DNA of 51,332 bases, from the NCBI RefSeq assembly GCF_030540645.1, contig NZ_JAUNVV010000003.1, positions 25,099 to 76,430 on the forward strand, written 5' to 3'. The notes under the pieces were generated by a model, which worked only from the letters and a program-made list of their open reading frames with translations, did no database searches and had not been told where the DNA came from. The first letter of the stretch is position 1, and each line of letters starts with the position of its first letter. Made by a program: the position numbers and the translations under genes. Shown piece after piece: positions 18,129 through 27,479 of the stretch. Source of the DNA: Arthrobacter sp. Its GTDB lineage: Bacteria; Actinomycetota; Actinomycetes; Actinomycetales; Micrococcaceae.

Positions 18129-19567
18129 CACAGGAAGAATCGACCGTGGCCTACATTCCCCCAACGCTGGCCGAACTGGGCCGCGTCCACTTCATCGGCA
18201 TGGGAGGCGCTGGCATGTCTGCCATTGCCCGCATCATGCTGGGTCAAGGCGTGCCCGTCAGCGGTTCGGATGCCAAGGACTCGATGGGGCTGCGTGAACT
18301 GGGCGCCTTGGGCGCCACCGTCTATCTTGGCCAGCTGGCAGGCAATGTAGCCACTGCGGACACTGTTGTGGTTTCCACGGCCATCCGTGAAAGCAACCCC
18401 GAGCTTACCGCCGCCCGTGCGGGCGGACTGCGCGTACTGCACCGCTCTCAGGCGCTGGCCGCCGCCATGGCAGAGGACGTCGTCGTGGCGGTTGCCGGAA
18501 CACACGGTAAAACCACCACCACCTCGATGATCACGGTCATGCTCAAGGGTGCAGGGGTGGATGCCTCCTTCGCAGTTGGCGGCACAGTCCAGGGACTCGG
18601 TGTGAATGCTGCGCACGGCACTGCTGGCGTGTTTGTGGCCGAGGCGGATGAATCCGATGCATCCTTTTTGAACTATCGCCCGCACATTGCCGTCGTGACG
18701 AATCTCGAGGCCGACCATCTTGACCACTACGGCACGGCTGAGGCCGTGTTCGCCGCCTTCGAAAAGTTCATGGACCTGCTGCCAGCTGACGGAACGCTCG
18801 TTGCCTGCGCCGATGACCCCGGATCGGCCCACCTGGCCGCACAGGCTGCGGACGCAGGAAAGCGGTGCCTGAGCTACGGTTTTGCCGAGGGGTCGGATAT
18901 CCGCCTTGTACCGGGGAGCCAGGATGGATTGCACACGACGGCCAGCATCGAACTCCGCGCGGATCTGCTCCCGGTGGGAGCTGTAACCCCGCTGATGCTT
19001 GCCTTGCAGGTGCCCGGGAACCACAATCTCAGCAATGCCGCTGCCGCAGTGGCTGTCGCCCTTTCCCTCGGGGTGGACGTGGAGGCAGCTTTGGCAGCGC
19101 TTGCCACGTTCAGCGGCGCCGCACGACGCTTTGAAGCCAAGGGCGAAGCCAGGGGAGTCGCGGTCTTTGACGACTATGCCCACCACCCCACGGAAGTGAC
19201 CGCAGCGCTGCGGGCGGCAAGGACAGTCGCCGGAGAGCACAAGGTCCATGTCCTGTTTCAGCCACACCTGTTCTCCCGGACACAAGAATTTGCGAAGGAA
19301 TTTGCCCAGGCGCTTGACTTGGCGGACACCGTGGCCGTACTCGATATTTATCCGGCACGTGAAGACCCCATCCCGGGCGTGACCAGCGAACTCATCACCA
19401 AAGAATTGCTGAAGCCATTCGGCTACGCCCCCGACAGTGCTGCCGCAGTGCAGCAGCTAACTGATGCTGCCGTGGCCGGAGACATTATCTTGACCATTGG
19501 AGCAGGGGACGTAACTGAGTTCGGCCCTGCCCTGGTTGAAGCGTTGAACGGCCCTGTCAATGGTTGA
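18125..19567 (+). CDS. murC: UDP-N-acetylmuramate--L-alanine ligase
   Basis: A 480-residue Mur ligase catalysing the first amino-acid addition (L-Ala) to UDP-MurNAc. Motifs: [18 protein letters not shown] near the N-terminus, ATP loop [23 protein letters not shown], and [11 protein letters not shown]. It overlaps murG by four bases and ftsQ by eight, so expression is coupled to the upstream genes. Confidence 0.96.
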   Translation: MTQEESTVAYIPPTLAELGRVHFIGMGGAGMSAIARIMLGQGVPVSGSDAKDSMGLRELGALGATVYLGQLAGNVATADTVVVSTAIRESNPELTAARAGGLRVLHRSQALAAAMAEDVVVAVAGTHGKTTTTSMITVMLKGAGVDASFAVGGTVQGLGVNAAHGTAGVFVAEADESDASFLNYRPHIAVVTNLEADHLDHYGTAEAVFAAFEKFMDLLPADGTLVACADDPGSAHLAAQAADAGKRCLSYGFAEGSDIRLVPGSQDGLHTTASIELRADLLPVGAVTPLMLALQVPGNHNLSNAAAAVAVALSLGVDVEAALAALATFSGAARRFEAKGEARGVAVFDDYAHHPTEVTAALRAARTVAGEHKVHVLFQPHLFSRTQEFAKEFAQALDLADTVAVLDIYPAREDPIPGVTSELITKELLKPFGYAPDSAAAVQQLTDAAVAGDIILTIGAGDVTEFGPALVEALNGPVNG

Positions 19568-20633
19568 ACCACGCAAGCCACGAGTCATCCGAACCCGGCC
19601 GGGAACCGTCCCACCGGCGGGAGCCAAGTCAACACCGGCCGTGCAAGGCCCCTCTGTTCCGCCACCCGTGCGCAGCACCAGCACGAAGGTCTCCGTTGAG
19701 CCGCTGCCCAGCGAGGCGCAGCCTGCCAAGGAGAAGCCTGCAGCGGCTGCTGCTAGGGAGAGCCCCAAGAAGGTTCCACGGATACCATCCATGAGGCGGC
19801 GCCCCGAGAGTGCCAGCCGCAACACAGCTGACTCCGACACTACCGGCCAAGTCAATGCTGGGGACGAGAATGACGGGGTTGAACAAGGCGCCAAGGTGCT
19901 GGCCTTCCCGGTCTCCAGTTACAAGCGCCGTCGCCGCAACATCTTGTTGGCTGTAGCCGGTATTGTTGCCACGCTTGCCCTAGTGATGGGGGTGGCCATT
20001 TTCTCACCCGTTTTGGCCGTTCAAAAGGTCGTTTTCGAGGGTAATAAGCTGGTCGGGGCGGACGTATTGCAGAAAGCTGTTGCACCGATCCTGTCCAAGC
20101 CGCTTCCCCAAGTGACGGAAAGGGAGGTGCAGGACTTGCTGGCCCCGGTCATTCAAGTCAAGAGTGCCCGCATCGAGGCCAGGCCGCCGTCAACCCTGCT
20201 CGTGCACATTGTTGAACGGGTGCCCGTTGCCGTGATTCAAGTTGATGACACGTACCTGTTGGTTGATCAGGATGGTGTGGAACTCGGTTCCACACCTGAC
20301 CTCGAAGCTGCGGCGCTTCCGTTGATCGACGGTGGCAAGGCCGCCATTGGCCAGGACACGTTCCGGGCCATCACGGCCGTGCTGGCGAATCTACCGCAAC
20401 CCATTGTGGCGCAGCTGGCCAATGCATCAGCTAAGTCCCCGGATGCAGTGGAACTGAAGTTGACGGACGGGCGCACGGTGATCTGGGGTAATGCCAGCGA
20501 CATGGAACTCAAGGCAGAAGTACTGACGGCTCTGCTGACCGCTCCGCCGCCCACCCCTGAGCCCGGCAAGCCCCTACCCGCGCCTGCGCAGGTCTTTGAT
20601 GTCAGTGCTCCACGTCACCCGGTGACACGTTAA
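19560..20633 (+). CDS. ftsQ: Cell division protein FtsQ
   Basis: A 357-residue bitopic protein. A long, basic and Pro-rich cytoplasmic region (1-122) ends in SYKRRRRN, followed by one membrane segment (about 126-148), a POTRA domain (VLAVQKVVFEGNKLVGADVLQ onward) and a beta domain with VAVIQVDDTYLLVDQDGVEL. It links early divisome proteins with FtsL and FtsW/FtsI. The cytoplasmic extension is much longer than in E. coli but usual in actinobacteria. It is probably the last gene of the operon that starts at mraZ, since ftsZ has its own promoter. Confidence 0.92.
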   Translation: MVEPRKPRVIRTRPGTVPPAGAKSTPAVQGPSVPPPVRSTSTKVSVEPLPSEAQPAKEKPAAAAARESPKKVPRIPSMRRRPESASRNTADSDTTGQVNAGDENDGVEQGAKVLAFPVSSYKRRRRNILLAVAGIVATLALVMGVAIFSPVLAVQKVVFEGNKLVGADVLQKAVAPILSKPLPQVTEREVQDLLAPVIQVKSARIEARPPSTLLVHIVERVPVAVIQVDDTYLLVDQDGVELGSTPDLEAAALPLIDGGKAAIGQDTFRAITAVLANLPQPIVAQLANASAKSPDAVELKLTDGRTVIWGNASDMELKAEVLTALLTAPPPTPEPGKPLPAPAQVFDVSAPRHPVTR

Positions 20634-20782
20634 CCCGGCGACTGTAGGACAATGGTCTTTGGACAATGCGAGCCATGTGACCCCAATCGAGGGCAGGCAT
20701 GGCTGATTAAATGGTTTTTGGGCCTATTCGGGCGACACGCGGCAGCAGAAATTGCATGCGGCGCCGATGCACCGTAGCGTCA

Positions 20783-20812
20783 TTGACACGAGTTAGTTGA
20801 CATAACTATAAC
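20783..20812 (+). promoter_or_regulatory. ftsZ promoter
   Basis: TTGACA at 20783-20788 and TATAAC at 20807-20812, separated by 18 bases, make the best sigma-70-type promoter in the window. The predicted start near 20819 gives a leader of about 150 bases before GTG 20967. Confidence 0.75.
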
Positions 20813-20828
20813 CTTCAACTTGAAGGTT
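20810..20828. promoter_or_regulatory. Palindrome over -10 and start site of ftsZ
   Basis: AACCTTCAA (20810-20818) and TTGAAGGTT (20820-20828) form a perfect 9-bp inverted repeat around one base. It overlaps the -10 hexamer and the predicted +1, a typical operator position; the binding protein is unknown. Confidence 0.5.
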
Positions 20829-20966
20829 AAGCCTCCAAGGTTTCAAGTACTGCTTCAAGGTTGTTCCTCCGAGCAATGCCGGCACCTTGAAACAGCATCA
20901 TTCCCTTGGCGGCTAAGTGCAATTTTTTTTGATCTTTCAGCAACATACGAACAAGGGACACGTAAC

Positions 20967-22139
20967 GTGGCAGCACCCCAGAATTACTTGGCAGTCATCA
21001 AAGTCGTCGGCATCGGCGGTGGCGGCGTAAATGCAGTGAACCGCATGATTGACGTGGGTCTTCGCGGCGTGGAGTTCATCGCCATTAACACGGACGCCCA
21101 GGCGCTGTTGATGAGTGACGCCGACGTCAAGCTCGACGTCGGCCGAGAGCTGACACGCGGACTCGGCGCCGGAGCCAACCCGGATGTCGGCCGTCAGGCA
21201 GCCGAAGACCACGCAGAAGAGATCGAAGAGGTCCTGCGTGGGGCTGACATGGTCTTCGTGACGGCAGGCGAAGGCGGCGGCACCGGCACCGGCGGCGCCC
21301 CCGTCGTGGCCCGCATCGCCCGCACGCTGGGCGCGCTGACCATTGGTGTTGTCACGCGCCCCTTCACTTTCGAAGGCCGCCGTCGCGCATCAAGCGCCGA
21401 CAATGGCATCGAAGCGTTGCGCGATGAAGTGGACACGCTCATCGTGATCCCCAATGATCGCCTCTTGTCCATCAGTGACCGCAACGTCTCAGTGCTTGAC
21501 GCCTTCCGCTCCGCCGACCAGGTGTTGTTGTCAGGTGTCCAGGGCATCACCGACCTCATCACGACCCCGGGCCTGATCAACCTTGACTTTGCGGACGTGA
21601 AGTCAGTGATGCAGGGTGCCGGTTCGGCCTTGATGGGCATCGGCTCCGCAAGGGGCGAGGACCGTGCCGTGAAGGCGGCGGAACTCGCGATCGCCTCTCC
21701 GCTGCTTGAAGCGTCCATTGATGGCGCACACGGCGTGCTGCTGTCCATTCAGGGTGGCTCAGACCTGGGCTTGTTTGAAATCAATGAGGCAGCCCGCCTG
21801 GTGCAGGAAGTTGCACACCCCGAAGCCAACATCATCTTTGGTGCCGTCATTGACGACGCCCTGGGAGACGAGGCCCGCGTGACGGTCATCGCTGCAGGCT
21901 TCGACGCCCCTGACGCCGAACCTGAAAAGGCAGAGCCCGCAGCCGCAGTTGCACCACCGGCACCTTCCACGGTGCCCGCAAGCGCCAACAACGTGACGAA
22001 CCTGAATCAGTGGGGCCAGCAGTCCGGTTCCCAGGTTCCGGCTGACGGCGGCTTCGACGTGGAGCTTCCGGCCATTGTGGAACCCGATCTCACCGGACAC
22101 CGTGCCGACGACCTGGATGTTCCGGACTTCTTGAAGTAG
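20967..22139 (+). CDS. ftsZ: Cell division GTPase FtsZ
   Basis: A 390-residue tubulin homologue that polymerises into the Z-ring. N-terminal [16 protein letters not shown], the tubulin signature [12 protein letters not shown] (about 101-112) and the T7 loop with [11 protein letters not shown] are intact. A Pro/Ala-rich linker (about 315-375) leads to the conserved C-terminal peptide [10 protein letters not shown], the docking site for SepF. GTG 20967 is preferred because AGGGA lies about 9 bases upstream and homologues begin [15 protein letters not shown]; the frame is open further upstream into the leader, but that part is not conserved-looking. Confidence 0.97.
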   Translation: MAAPQNYLAVIKVVGIGGGGVNAVNRMIDVGLRGVEFIAINTDAQALLMSDADVKLDVGRELTRGLGAGANPDVGRQAAEDHAEEIEEVLRGADMVFVTAGEGGGTGTGGAPVVARIARTLGALTIGVVTRPFTFEGRRRASSADNGIEALRDEVDTLIVIPNDRLLSISDRNVSVLDAFRSADQVLLSGVQGITDLITTPGLINLDFADVKSVMQGAGSALMGIGSARGEDRAVKAAELAIASPLLEASIDGAHGVLLSIQGGSDLGLFEINEAARLVQEVAHPEANIIFGAVIDDALGDEARVTVIAAGFDAPDAEPEKAEPAAAVAPPAPSTVPASANNVTNLNQWGQQSGSQVPADGGFDVELPAIVEPDLTGHRADDLDVPDFLK

Positions 22140-22166
22140 GAACAGCCTTTAGTTAAATTACATTCC

Positions 22167-22188
22167 GCCGGCGGCAACATCCGCCGGC
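22167..22188 (+). terminator. Hairpin after ftsZ (weak terminator or attenuator)
   Basis: A perfect 8-bp GC stem (GCCGGCGG with CCGCCGGC) and six-base loop lies 27 bases after ftsZ. No T-tract follows, so read-through into pgeF is likely. Confidence 0.5.
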
Positions 22189-22212
22189 ACCCTGAAGGGT
22201 CAGGTTGTTTGC

Positions 22213-22962
22213 ATGTGGTCTTCGACGCAGGTGCGCCCAGGCGTAGTCATTGGTTTCACCGACACCACAGCAGGCAACCTGGCTTTTCACGTGGGGGATG
22301 AGCCCGGCCTGGTTGCAGAGCGTCGGGCAGCCGTGGAGCATGCTTTAGCTCAGGGCGTCGGCACACCCCCTGCCGGCGCCATGACCTTGGCCTACATGGA
22401 GCAAGTGCATGGTGCCGACGTGGCCGTACTTGACGCTCGAGTCCGAGCGCCAACACCCACGGCAGATGCCATGGTGCTCACACTCGAGCTTGGGACGGAG
22501 TCCGGGCTGGCCGTAATGGTCGCCGACTGTGTCCCGGTTGTTCTGCTCGGAGAAGCGCCCAGCGGCAAGATCGTTCTGGCAGTGGCCCACGCAGGACGGC
22601 CCGGCGTTGAAAAAGGTGTCATCACCGCCGTCGCTGATCAAATGCGCCGCAGCGGCGCACAGTCCATCGAAGCTTGGCTTGGACCCAGCGTGTGCGGGCG
22701 CTGCTACGAAGTACCGTATGCCATGCGGGAAGCTGTAGCAGCGCAGGTACCGGAATCCTGGTCGACCACCTCTGCCGGAACGCCGGGCCTTGATCTGCCA
22801 GCGGCTGTGCTGGCCCTGTTGGCTGCATCCGGTGTGAAAGCGCACCCCTCAGGTATTTGCACGCTGGAAGACGAACGGTATTTCTCGCACCGCCGTTCGC
22901 AGCGTGACGGCGTGGACGAAGGTCGCTTCATCGGTTTCATCGTTGCATCCGCGCCCGCCTAG
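22213..22962 (+). CDS. pgeF: YfiH/PgeF-type multicopper-oxidoreductase-like purine/peptidoglycan editing protein
   Basis: A 249-residue member of the YfiH (DUF152, LACC1-like) family. The zinc/active-site residues occur in EQVHG (His), VADCVPV (Cys) and VAHAGRPG (His), the usual triad. Family members have been described as purine nucleoside phosphorylase/adenosine deaminase-like enzymes, and E. coli PgeF/YfiH as preventing misincorporation of serine into the peptidoglycan stem. Its place between ftsZ and yggS is conserved in actinobacteria and fits a cell-wall role. Which activity applies here cannot be told from sequence. Confidence 0.85.
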   Translation: MWSSTQVRPGVVIGFTDTTAGNLAFHVGDEPGLVAERRAAVEHALAQGVGTPPAGAMTLAYMEQVHGADVAVLDARVRAPTPTADAMVLTLELGTESGLAVMVADCVPVVLLGEAPSGKIVLAVAHAGRPGVEKGVITAVADQMRRSGAQSIEAWLGPSVCGRCYEVPYAMREAVAAQVPESWSTTSAGTPGLDLPAAVLALLAASGVKAHPSGICTLEDERYFSHRRSQRDGVDEGRFIGFIVASAPA

Positions 22963-23025
22963 CCCCCTACCTTGGCTCCTTACTCGTGCACCTAGCGGTG
23001 CCTTTCTTGAAAGCACCTTCGTACA

Positions 23026-23808
23026 ATGACTTTGCCGGATCCCCGCACCACGGAACTCGCCCAGCACCTGGGTGCTGTCAGGGAACGAATCGAAACTGCC
23101 GTGGCATCCCGCCAAGCTTCAACTGTGGCAGCTGCGGCCGCGGCGCCCCCAACCCTCATTGTGGTGACGAAGTTCCACCCCGCCGCTGATGTGCTGCGGC
23201 TGCGCAGCCTTGGGGTGGGGGACGTTGGTGAGAACCGCGACCAGGAGGCGGCAGCGAAGGCCGCCGAAGTGGCGGGAACTGACCTGCGCTGGCACTTCAT
23301 CGGGCAGCTGCAAAGCAACAAGGCCAAGTCGGTCGTTGGCTACGCGCACTCTGTTCACTCAATCGACAGAGCCCCCGTTGCCACTGCGCTGGGCAAGGCC
23401 ATGGCCCGACAGCAGGAAAAGAATGGCCGCTCGGACCTGGAGTGCTTCATCCAGGTTGAACTCACCGAACCCTACGCATCATTTGCGGCGGAGGGCCACG
23501 ACTCCCCAGCCGGGCCCAGCGGCAGGGGAGGGGCGGCGCCGTCGTCCGTCCTGCAACTCGCTGAGCACATTGCCGACACACCCGGCCTGGTGCTGGCCGG
23601 TGTCATGGGCGTGGCACCACTGGGCGTCAGCCCGGGACCGGCGTTCGAACTGCTGGCGACCGTGTCCGCCCAACTGCGTTCTGCTCACCCAGGTGCAACC
23701 GGAATTTCAGCCGGGATGAGCCACGATCTTGAAGCCGCACTGGCTGCAGGGGCGACACACCTGCGTGTCGGTTCCGATATCCTCGGTCCCCGTCCTGCCG
23801 TGCTGTAG
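23026..23808 (+). CDS. Pyridoxal-phosphate homeostasis protein (YggS/PROSC family)
   Basis: A 260-residue single-domain alanine-racemase-fold protein. The cofactor lysine is in LIVVTKFHPAADV, and GENRDQEAAAKA, WHFIGQLQSNKAK and GMSHDLEAALAAGATHLRVGSDILG are classic family motifs. It binds pyridoxal phosphate and controls its free level, with indirect effects on amino-acid pools. It carries an extra Gly/Ser/Pro-rich loop (about residues 160-175, EGHDSPAGPSGRGGAAP) compared with the usual 230-residue length. It lies in the ftsZ-sepF interval, as in many Gram-positives. Confidence 0.93.
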   Translation: MTLPDPRTTELAQHLGAVRERIETAVASRQASTVAAAAAAPPTLIVVTKFHPAADVLRLRSLGVGDVGENRDQEAAAKAAEVAGTDLRWHFIGQLQSNKAKSVVGYAHSVHSIDRAPVATALGKAMARQQEKNGRSDLECFIQVELTEPYASFAAEGHDSPAGPSGRGGAAPSSVLQLAEHIADTPGLVLAGVMGVAPLGVSPGPAFELLATVSAQLRSAHPGATGISAGMSHDLEAALAAGATHLRVGSDILGPRPAVL

Positions 23809-23884
23809 CGTTTTATCTGACGGCAACTGCACAATCTGCCAAACAACCATCCGGATGAAGAATTTTGTGCTTTGCAGATTTACG

Positions 23885-23904
23885 TAGACTAATGAGGAGC
23901 TACC
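23885..23904 (+). promoter_or_regulatory. sepF -10/ribosome-site module shared with divIVA
   Basis: TAGACT (23885-23890) then AATGAGGAG with the ribosome site, and ATG exactly 14 bases after the hexamer. The same layout, with 13 of the first 15 bases or so identical, precedes divIVA at 25030. No strong -35 is visible. Confidence 0.5.
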
Positions 23905-24426
23905 ATGGCTGGCGCTATGCGCAAGACAATGATCTTTCTTGGGCTCGCCGACGGTGACGAGCACTACGACGCCGAGCATGCCCCGCCCTTGACCAAGGAC
24001 GACGACTATGCCGAGGTGTCTGAGCGCGAGGTAGCGCCTGCACCTGTCGTGGAGCCTGCCGCCCCCAAGGCCGGCGACGAAGAATACAGGGCTCCGGTGA
24101 CCCCCATCAAGCGTGCCGCATCAAATCGGGAAGAGGCTGAAAGTTTGCGCCAGATCACCACTGTCCACCCCCGTTCCTACAATGACGCAAAAATCATTGG
24201 GGAGAGCTTCCGGGACGGAATTCCAGTCATCATGAACGTCACCGACATGGGTGAGGCAGATGCCAAGCGCCTGGTGGACTTTTCCGCCGGTCTGGTGTTC
24301 GGACTGCGCGGTTCCATAGAGCGCGTGACCAGCAAGGTGTTCCTGCTCTCACCGTCATACATTGAAGTTCTCGGAGATGACAAGAAGGTTTCCGATACGC
24401 AGGCAAGCTTCTTCAACCAGAGCTAA
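23905..24426 (+). CDS. sepF: Cell division protein SepF
   Basis: A 173-residue protein. The N-terminal amphipathic membrane-binding helix ([18 protein letters not shown]) is followed by a flexible acidic/Pro-rich linker (about 20-80) and the SepF/DUF552 domain (about 83-160, with [21 protein letters not shown] and [22 protein letters not shown]). SepF polymerises and anchors FtsZ to the membrane; this matters because actinobacteria, as here, lack ftsA. GAGGAG lies 7 bases before ATG 23905. Confidence 0.96.
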   Translation: MAGAMRKTMIFLGLADGDEHYDAEHAPPLTKDDDYAEVSEREVAPAPVVEPAAPKAGDEEYRAPVTPIKRAASNREEAESLRQITTVHPRSYNDAKIIGESFRDGIPVIMNVTDMGEADAKRLVDFSAGLVFGLRGSIERVTSKVFLLSPSYIEVLGDDKKVSDTQASFFNQS

Positions 24427-24462
24427 CAGTAAAGAGCCACGAGCTCTGCAATGCTGCTTTTT

Positions 24463-24493
24463 CACTGCCCGGGCACTTTGTGTCCGGGCAGTG
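24463..24493 (+). terminator. Hairpin terminator after sepF
   Basis: A 10-bp perfect stem (CACTGCCCGG at 24463-24472, CCGGGCAGTG at 24484-24493) with an 11-base loop; only a short T-containing stretch follows, so termination may be partial. Confidence 0.65.
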
Positions 24494-24616
24494 CGTTGTA
24501 CGGAGTATTGAATGGATCTGCCTGCCAACGGAGAATCACTAAAACTGTCTTGGGGTTGGTCTATCCTTGTAGTCAAGGTTTCCATTTCCGCCACCTAACG
24601 GATTGAGTGCACGCGC

Positions 24617-24907
24617 GTGACAATAGTTTTTGCCCTTCTCTACCTGCTGCTGCTGCTGTACTTTCTGACACTGCTGCTACGCATGGTGTTTGACTGGATA
24701 CAGGTCTTTGCTCGCGATTGGCGCCCCAAAGGTGTTGCCTTGATCGGTGCCTCGGTTGTGTATCGGCTCACAGACCCCCCGCTGCGCAAACTGCGTGCCA
24801 TGATTCCACCGCTGCGAATCGGCTCCATGGCTTTGGATATTGGCTTCCTTTTATTGCTGGTGGCTGTTGGTATCGGCATGGGTGTGACAAAAAGTTTAGT
24901 CAGCTAG
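24617..24907 (+). CDS. YggT family membrane protein
   Basis: A 96-residue protein with two hydrophobic segments (about 3-23 and 73-93) and the central RLTDPPLRKLRAMIPPLRIGSMALDIGF motif typical of YggT. The start is GTG 24617. The family is almost always next to sepF or divIVA and is thought to act in septum or osmotic functions; the exact role is not known. The preceding 190-base gap contains the sepF terminator and a small hairpin (CCTTG-N4-CAAGG at 24566-24579). Confidence 0.88.
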   Translation: MTIVFALLYLLLLLYFLTLLLRMVFDWIQVFARDWRPKGVALIGASVVYRLTDPPLRKLRAMIPPLRIGSMALDIGFLLLLVAVGIGMGVTKSLVS

Positions 24908-25029
24908 CGCCGCGCCGTTCGTTTTCGCCAGAGAAAAGTTATATTGTAAAAAGAGAGACCACGGTGCGTGCTGATAGGCATGCATTCTGTACCGCAGTCG
25001 GTAGGGCCTAGGCCAGTTCCAGACTCACT

Positions 25030-25049
25030 TAGACCAATGAGGTGACTAC
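25030..25049 (+). promoter_or_regulatory. divIVA -10/ribosome-site module shared with sepF
   Basis: TAGACC (25030-25035), AATGAGGTGACTAC, then ATG 25050, aligned base for base in spacing with the sepF module. A 10-bp palindrome, GGCCTAGGCC, lies just upstream at 25005-25014. Confidence 0.45.
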
Positions 25050-25832
25050 ATGGCGCTTACGCCAGAAGACGTTGTCAACAAGCGGTTCCAGCCGACCAAG
25101 TTCCGTGAAGGCTATGACCAGGACGAAGTCGACGATTTTCTTGACGAAATCGTCGTAGAGCTTCGCCGCCTGCATGAGGAAAACGACAGCTTGCGTCAGG
25201 AGAGCGACAGCCTGCGCAAGCAGATTGCTGAGAGCGGTACAGAAAAAGCCTCTGTCCAGACTCAGTCAGCTCCCGTGCTTGCCAAGGCTCCCGATGTTGC
25301 TGAAGTAACTGCCAAGACCGGGCCTATGGCCTCTGAGCCTTCAGTAAGGGGCAAGGCGAAGGTCAGGGGCAAGGGCAAGCAAGCGCCAGTCGTGGAGACG
25401 GTTGCCGCCGAAGCGCCGGCACCCGCCAAGCCCGAACCTGTCGTTGAGACGGTTGTTGTTGCCGCAGTACCTGAGCCTGTGCCTGCAGCTGCTCAAACCC
25501 CGGCTGAGACTGCCTCAGGCGTCATTGCACTGGCTGAGCGACTCCACGACGAATACGTCAATGCAGGTGTTGAGCAGCGCGACAAGATCATCGCCGAAGC
25601 GCAAATCGAGGCCAGCACGCTGGTCAACGATGCCCAGGAGAAGAGCCGTAAGACGCTCGGTGCCCTGGAGCAGCAGCGCTCGGTACTCGAACGCAAGGTG
25701 GAGCAGCTGCGCGGCTTCGAGCGTGACTACCGTTCACGCCTGAAGACGTACATCGAAGGTCAGCTGCGCGACCTGGATGCCCGTGGTTCGGTGGCAGCAC
25801 CGGACTTCTCCGAGAGCAAATCGGACTCCTAG
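25050..25832 (+). CDS. divIVA: Polar growth/septum-site protein DivIVA (Wag31)
   Basis: A 260-residue cytoskeletal protein. The N-terminal membrane-curvature-sensing domain (ALTPEDVVNKRFQPTKFREGYDQDEVDDFLDEIV) is followed by a coiled coil (about 32-70), a Pro/Ala/Val-rich spacer (about 75-165) and a second coiled coil (about 170-250: RLHDEYVNAGVEQRDKII onward). It recruits cell wall synthesis to curved membrane at poles and septa. GAGGTGA precedes ATG 25050. Confidence 0.95.
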   Translation: MALTPEDVVNKRFQPTKFREGYDQDEVDDFLDEIVVELRRLHEENDSLRQESDSLRKQIAESGTEKASVQTQSAPVLAKAPDVAEVTAKTGPMASEPSVRGKAKVRGKGKQAPVVETVAAEAPAPAKPEPVVETVVVAAVPEPVPAAAQTPAETASGVIALAERLHDEYVNAGVEQRDKIIAEAQIEASTLVNDAQEKSRKTLGALEQQRSVLERKVEQLRGFERDYRSRLKTYIEGQLRDLDARGSVAAPDFSESKSDS

Positions 25833-25842
25833 GCAAAATCAG

Positions 25843-25880
25843 GAAGCCGGTGGTGCAAGGTAACTTGTCCCACCGGCTTC
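25843..25880 (+). terminator. Intrinsic terminator after divIVA
   Basis: An 11-bp perfect stem (GAAGCCGGTGG at 25843-25853, complement at 25870-25880) with a 16-base loop and TTGCTGCTT after it. It closes the division cluster before lspA. Confidence 0.8.
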
Positions 25881-25998
25881 TTGCTGCTTAAGGCAGCCCC
25901 CAAGCTCCAGCCATAAGCCTGCCAGCCTCTGTGGCTGGTGCCACGGCCAGCGAGCTTATGATGGAATCTATCCCTTTGCCGCAACTACTGAAAGCACC

Positions 25999-26553
25999 AT
26001 GAGCGAGAACTCTCTGCCGGACACGCAATCTGCCCCCTCCCCCCATCGCCGCACCTACTGGTTCCTGTGGGCAGGCTTTGCCGCGTTCGCCTACATCTGT
26101 GACCAACTGACGAAGTGGTGGGTGACCTCGACCATGGTTGAAGGACAGACCACCCCGGTGATCCCCGGTGTCCTGCAGTGGTATTTCATTCGGAATTCCG
26201 GTGCAGCGTTCTCCATCGGTGAGAATTTCACCTGGTTCTTTACGTTGATCATGGCGGCAGTGTCCGTTGCCATCATCGTGCTTGCACGGCGCATCCGATC
26301 GGCCTGGTGGGCCATCGGCTTGGGCCTTGTCTTGGGTGGCGCCCTGGGCAACCTGACGGACAGACTGTTCCGTCCGCCGTCGTTCGCCATGGGACATGTG
26401 GTGGATTTCATTTCCTTCCCCAACTTCGCCATCTTCAACATGGCGGACATGGCCGTGGTGGGCGGCGTGATCACCATTTGTTTGTTGACCTTGTTCGGCG
26501 TGCCGCTGACCGGGACCAAAGCCGCTGTGAAGGATGTAACCCTCGATGACTGA
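25999..26553 (+). CDS. lspA: Lipoprotein signal peptidase II
   Basis: A 184-residue membrane aspartic protease with four membrane segments that cleaves prolipoproteins before the lipidated cysteine. Motifs: [28 protein letters not shown] (D121), and the catalytic aspartates in VVDFISFP (D136) and FNMADMAVV (D150). The loop between the two catalytic Asp residues is short. It overlaps the pseudouridine synthase start by eight bases. TATGAT at about 25957 may be its -10. Confidence 0.95.
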   Translation: MSENSLPDTQSAPSPHRRTYWFLWAGFAAFAYICDQLTKWWVTSTMVEGQTTPVIPGVLQWYFIRNSGAAFSIGENFTWFFTLIMAAVSVAIIVLARRIRSAWWAIGLGLVLGGALGNLTDRLFRPPSFAMGHVVDFISFPNFAIFNMADMAVVGGVITICLLTLFGVPLTGTKAAVKDVTLDD

Positions 26554-27469
26554 AACCTTCAACGTGCCCGAGGACGTGGCCGGACGACGGGCTGACGCTG
26601 CACTTGCTGTGCTGCTGGGCATCTCACGCTCTGCAGCTGCACTGCTCTGCGTGGAGGGCAATGTCCTGCAAAACGGTGTGCTGTTGGGCAAGAGTGAAAA
26701 ACTCACTGCCGGCGCCAGTGTGCAGGTCACCATACCCGAGCGCCGCGATCCGCTTGCCGTCGTTGTGGAACCCGTGGAAGGCCTTGACATCCTCCTCGAC
26801 GACGATGACTTCGTGGTGGTGGACAAACCAGTCGGCGTGGCTGCACATCCGTCACCGGGATGGGTGGGGCCCACTGTGGTGGGCGGGCTGGCTGCCGCCG
26901 GGTACCGCATTTCAACATCCGGCGCCCAGGAGCGGGTCGGTATTGTGCACCGCCTGGACGTGGGCACTTCCGGTGCCATGGTGGTGGCCAAGACTGAGCA
27001 CGCGTACACCGTCCTGAAGCAGGCTTTCCGCGAACGGACGGTGGAGAAGATCTACCACGCCGTGGTGCAGGGACTCCCGGACCCGTTGAAGGGCACCATC
27101 GACGCGCCCATCGGCCGCCACCCCGGCCACGACTGGCGCTTCGCCGTCATCGAGGACGGGCGTCCCTCGGTGACCCATTACGAAGTTCTTGAGGCGTTCG
27201 GGAAGGCGTCGCTGGTGGAAGTCCACCTTGAAACCGGGCGCACACACCAGATCCGTGTTCACTTTTCGGCGCTGCGCCATCCTTGCGCCGGTGACTTGAC
27301 GTACGGGGCAGACCCGAAACTGGCTGCCGAGTTGGGCCTGACCAGGCAGTGGTTGCACGCCCACCAGCTGGGCTTCACACACCCGTCATCGGGGGAATGG
27401 GTGTCAGTGACAAGCCCCTACCCGCAGGATCTGGAGTACGCACTGGACCACCTGCGCGGCGAACACTAA
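26546..27469 (+). CDS. RluA/RluD-family pseudouridine synthase
   Basis: A 307-residue rRNA pseudouridine synthase: an N-terminal S4 RNA-binding domain (about 10-65, [28 protein letters not shown]) and a catalytic domain with [16 protein letters not shown] and [15 protein letters not shown], where D138 is the catalytic aspartate. [12 protein letters not shown] completes the RluA signature. The lspA-rluD order is conserved in many bacteria. Substrate site (for example 23S U1911/1915/1917) is inferred from family only. Confidence 0.92.
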   Translation: MTETFNVPEDVAGRRADAALAVLLGISRSAAALLCVEGNVLQNGVLLGKSEKLTAGASVQVTIPERRDPLAVVVEPVEGLDILLDDDDFVVVDKPVGVAAHPSPGWVGPTVVGGLAAAGYRISTSGAQERVGIVHRLDVGTSGAMVVAKTEHAYTVLKQAFRERTVEKIYHAVVQGLPDPLKGTIDAPIGRHPGHDWRFAVIEDGRPSVTHYEVLEAFGKASLVEVHLETGRTHQIRVHFSALRHPCAGDLTYGADPKLAAELGLTRQWLHAHQLGFTHPSSGEWVSVTSPYPQDLEYALDHLRGEH

Positions 27470-27479
27470 CCCCTACCGA

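Larger units (their letters stand above)
20634..20966 (+). other. ftsQ-ftsZ intergenic region
   Basis: This 333-base region holds no supported gene. It contains a short direct repeat (GGACAATG at 20647 and 20661), a consensus-like promoter (20783-20812), a palindrome on the predicted transcription start (20810-20828) and a structured leader with four TTCAAG/CTTGAA sites and an eight-T tract (20923-20930). Confidence 0.7.

Noticed and set aside
17693-19285. 530-codon open frame antisense to murG and murC
   Set aside because: Antisense to two Mur enzymes with all motifs in place; no start signal and Cys/His/Arg-rich nonsense composition.
20820-20966. In-frame upstream extension of ftsZ (TTG 20820)
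   Set aside because: It would start at the predicted transcription start, within a palindrome; conserved FtsZ sequence begins only at GTG 20967.
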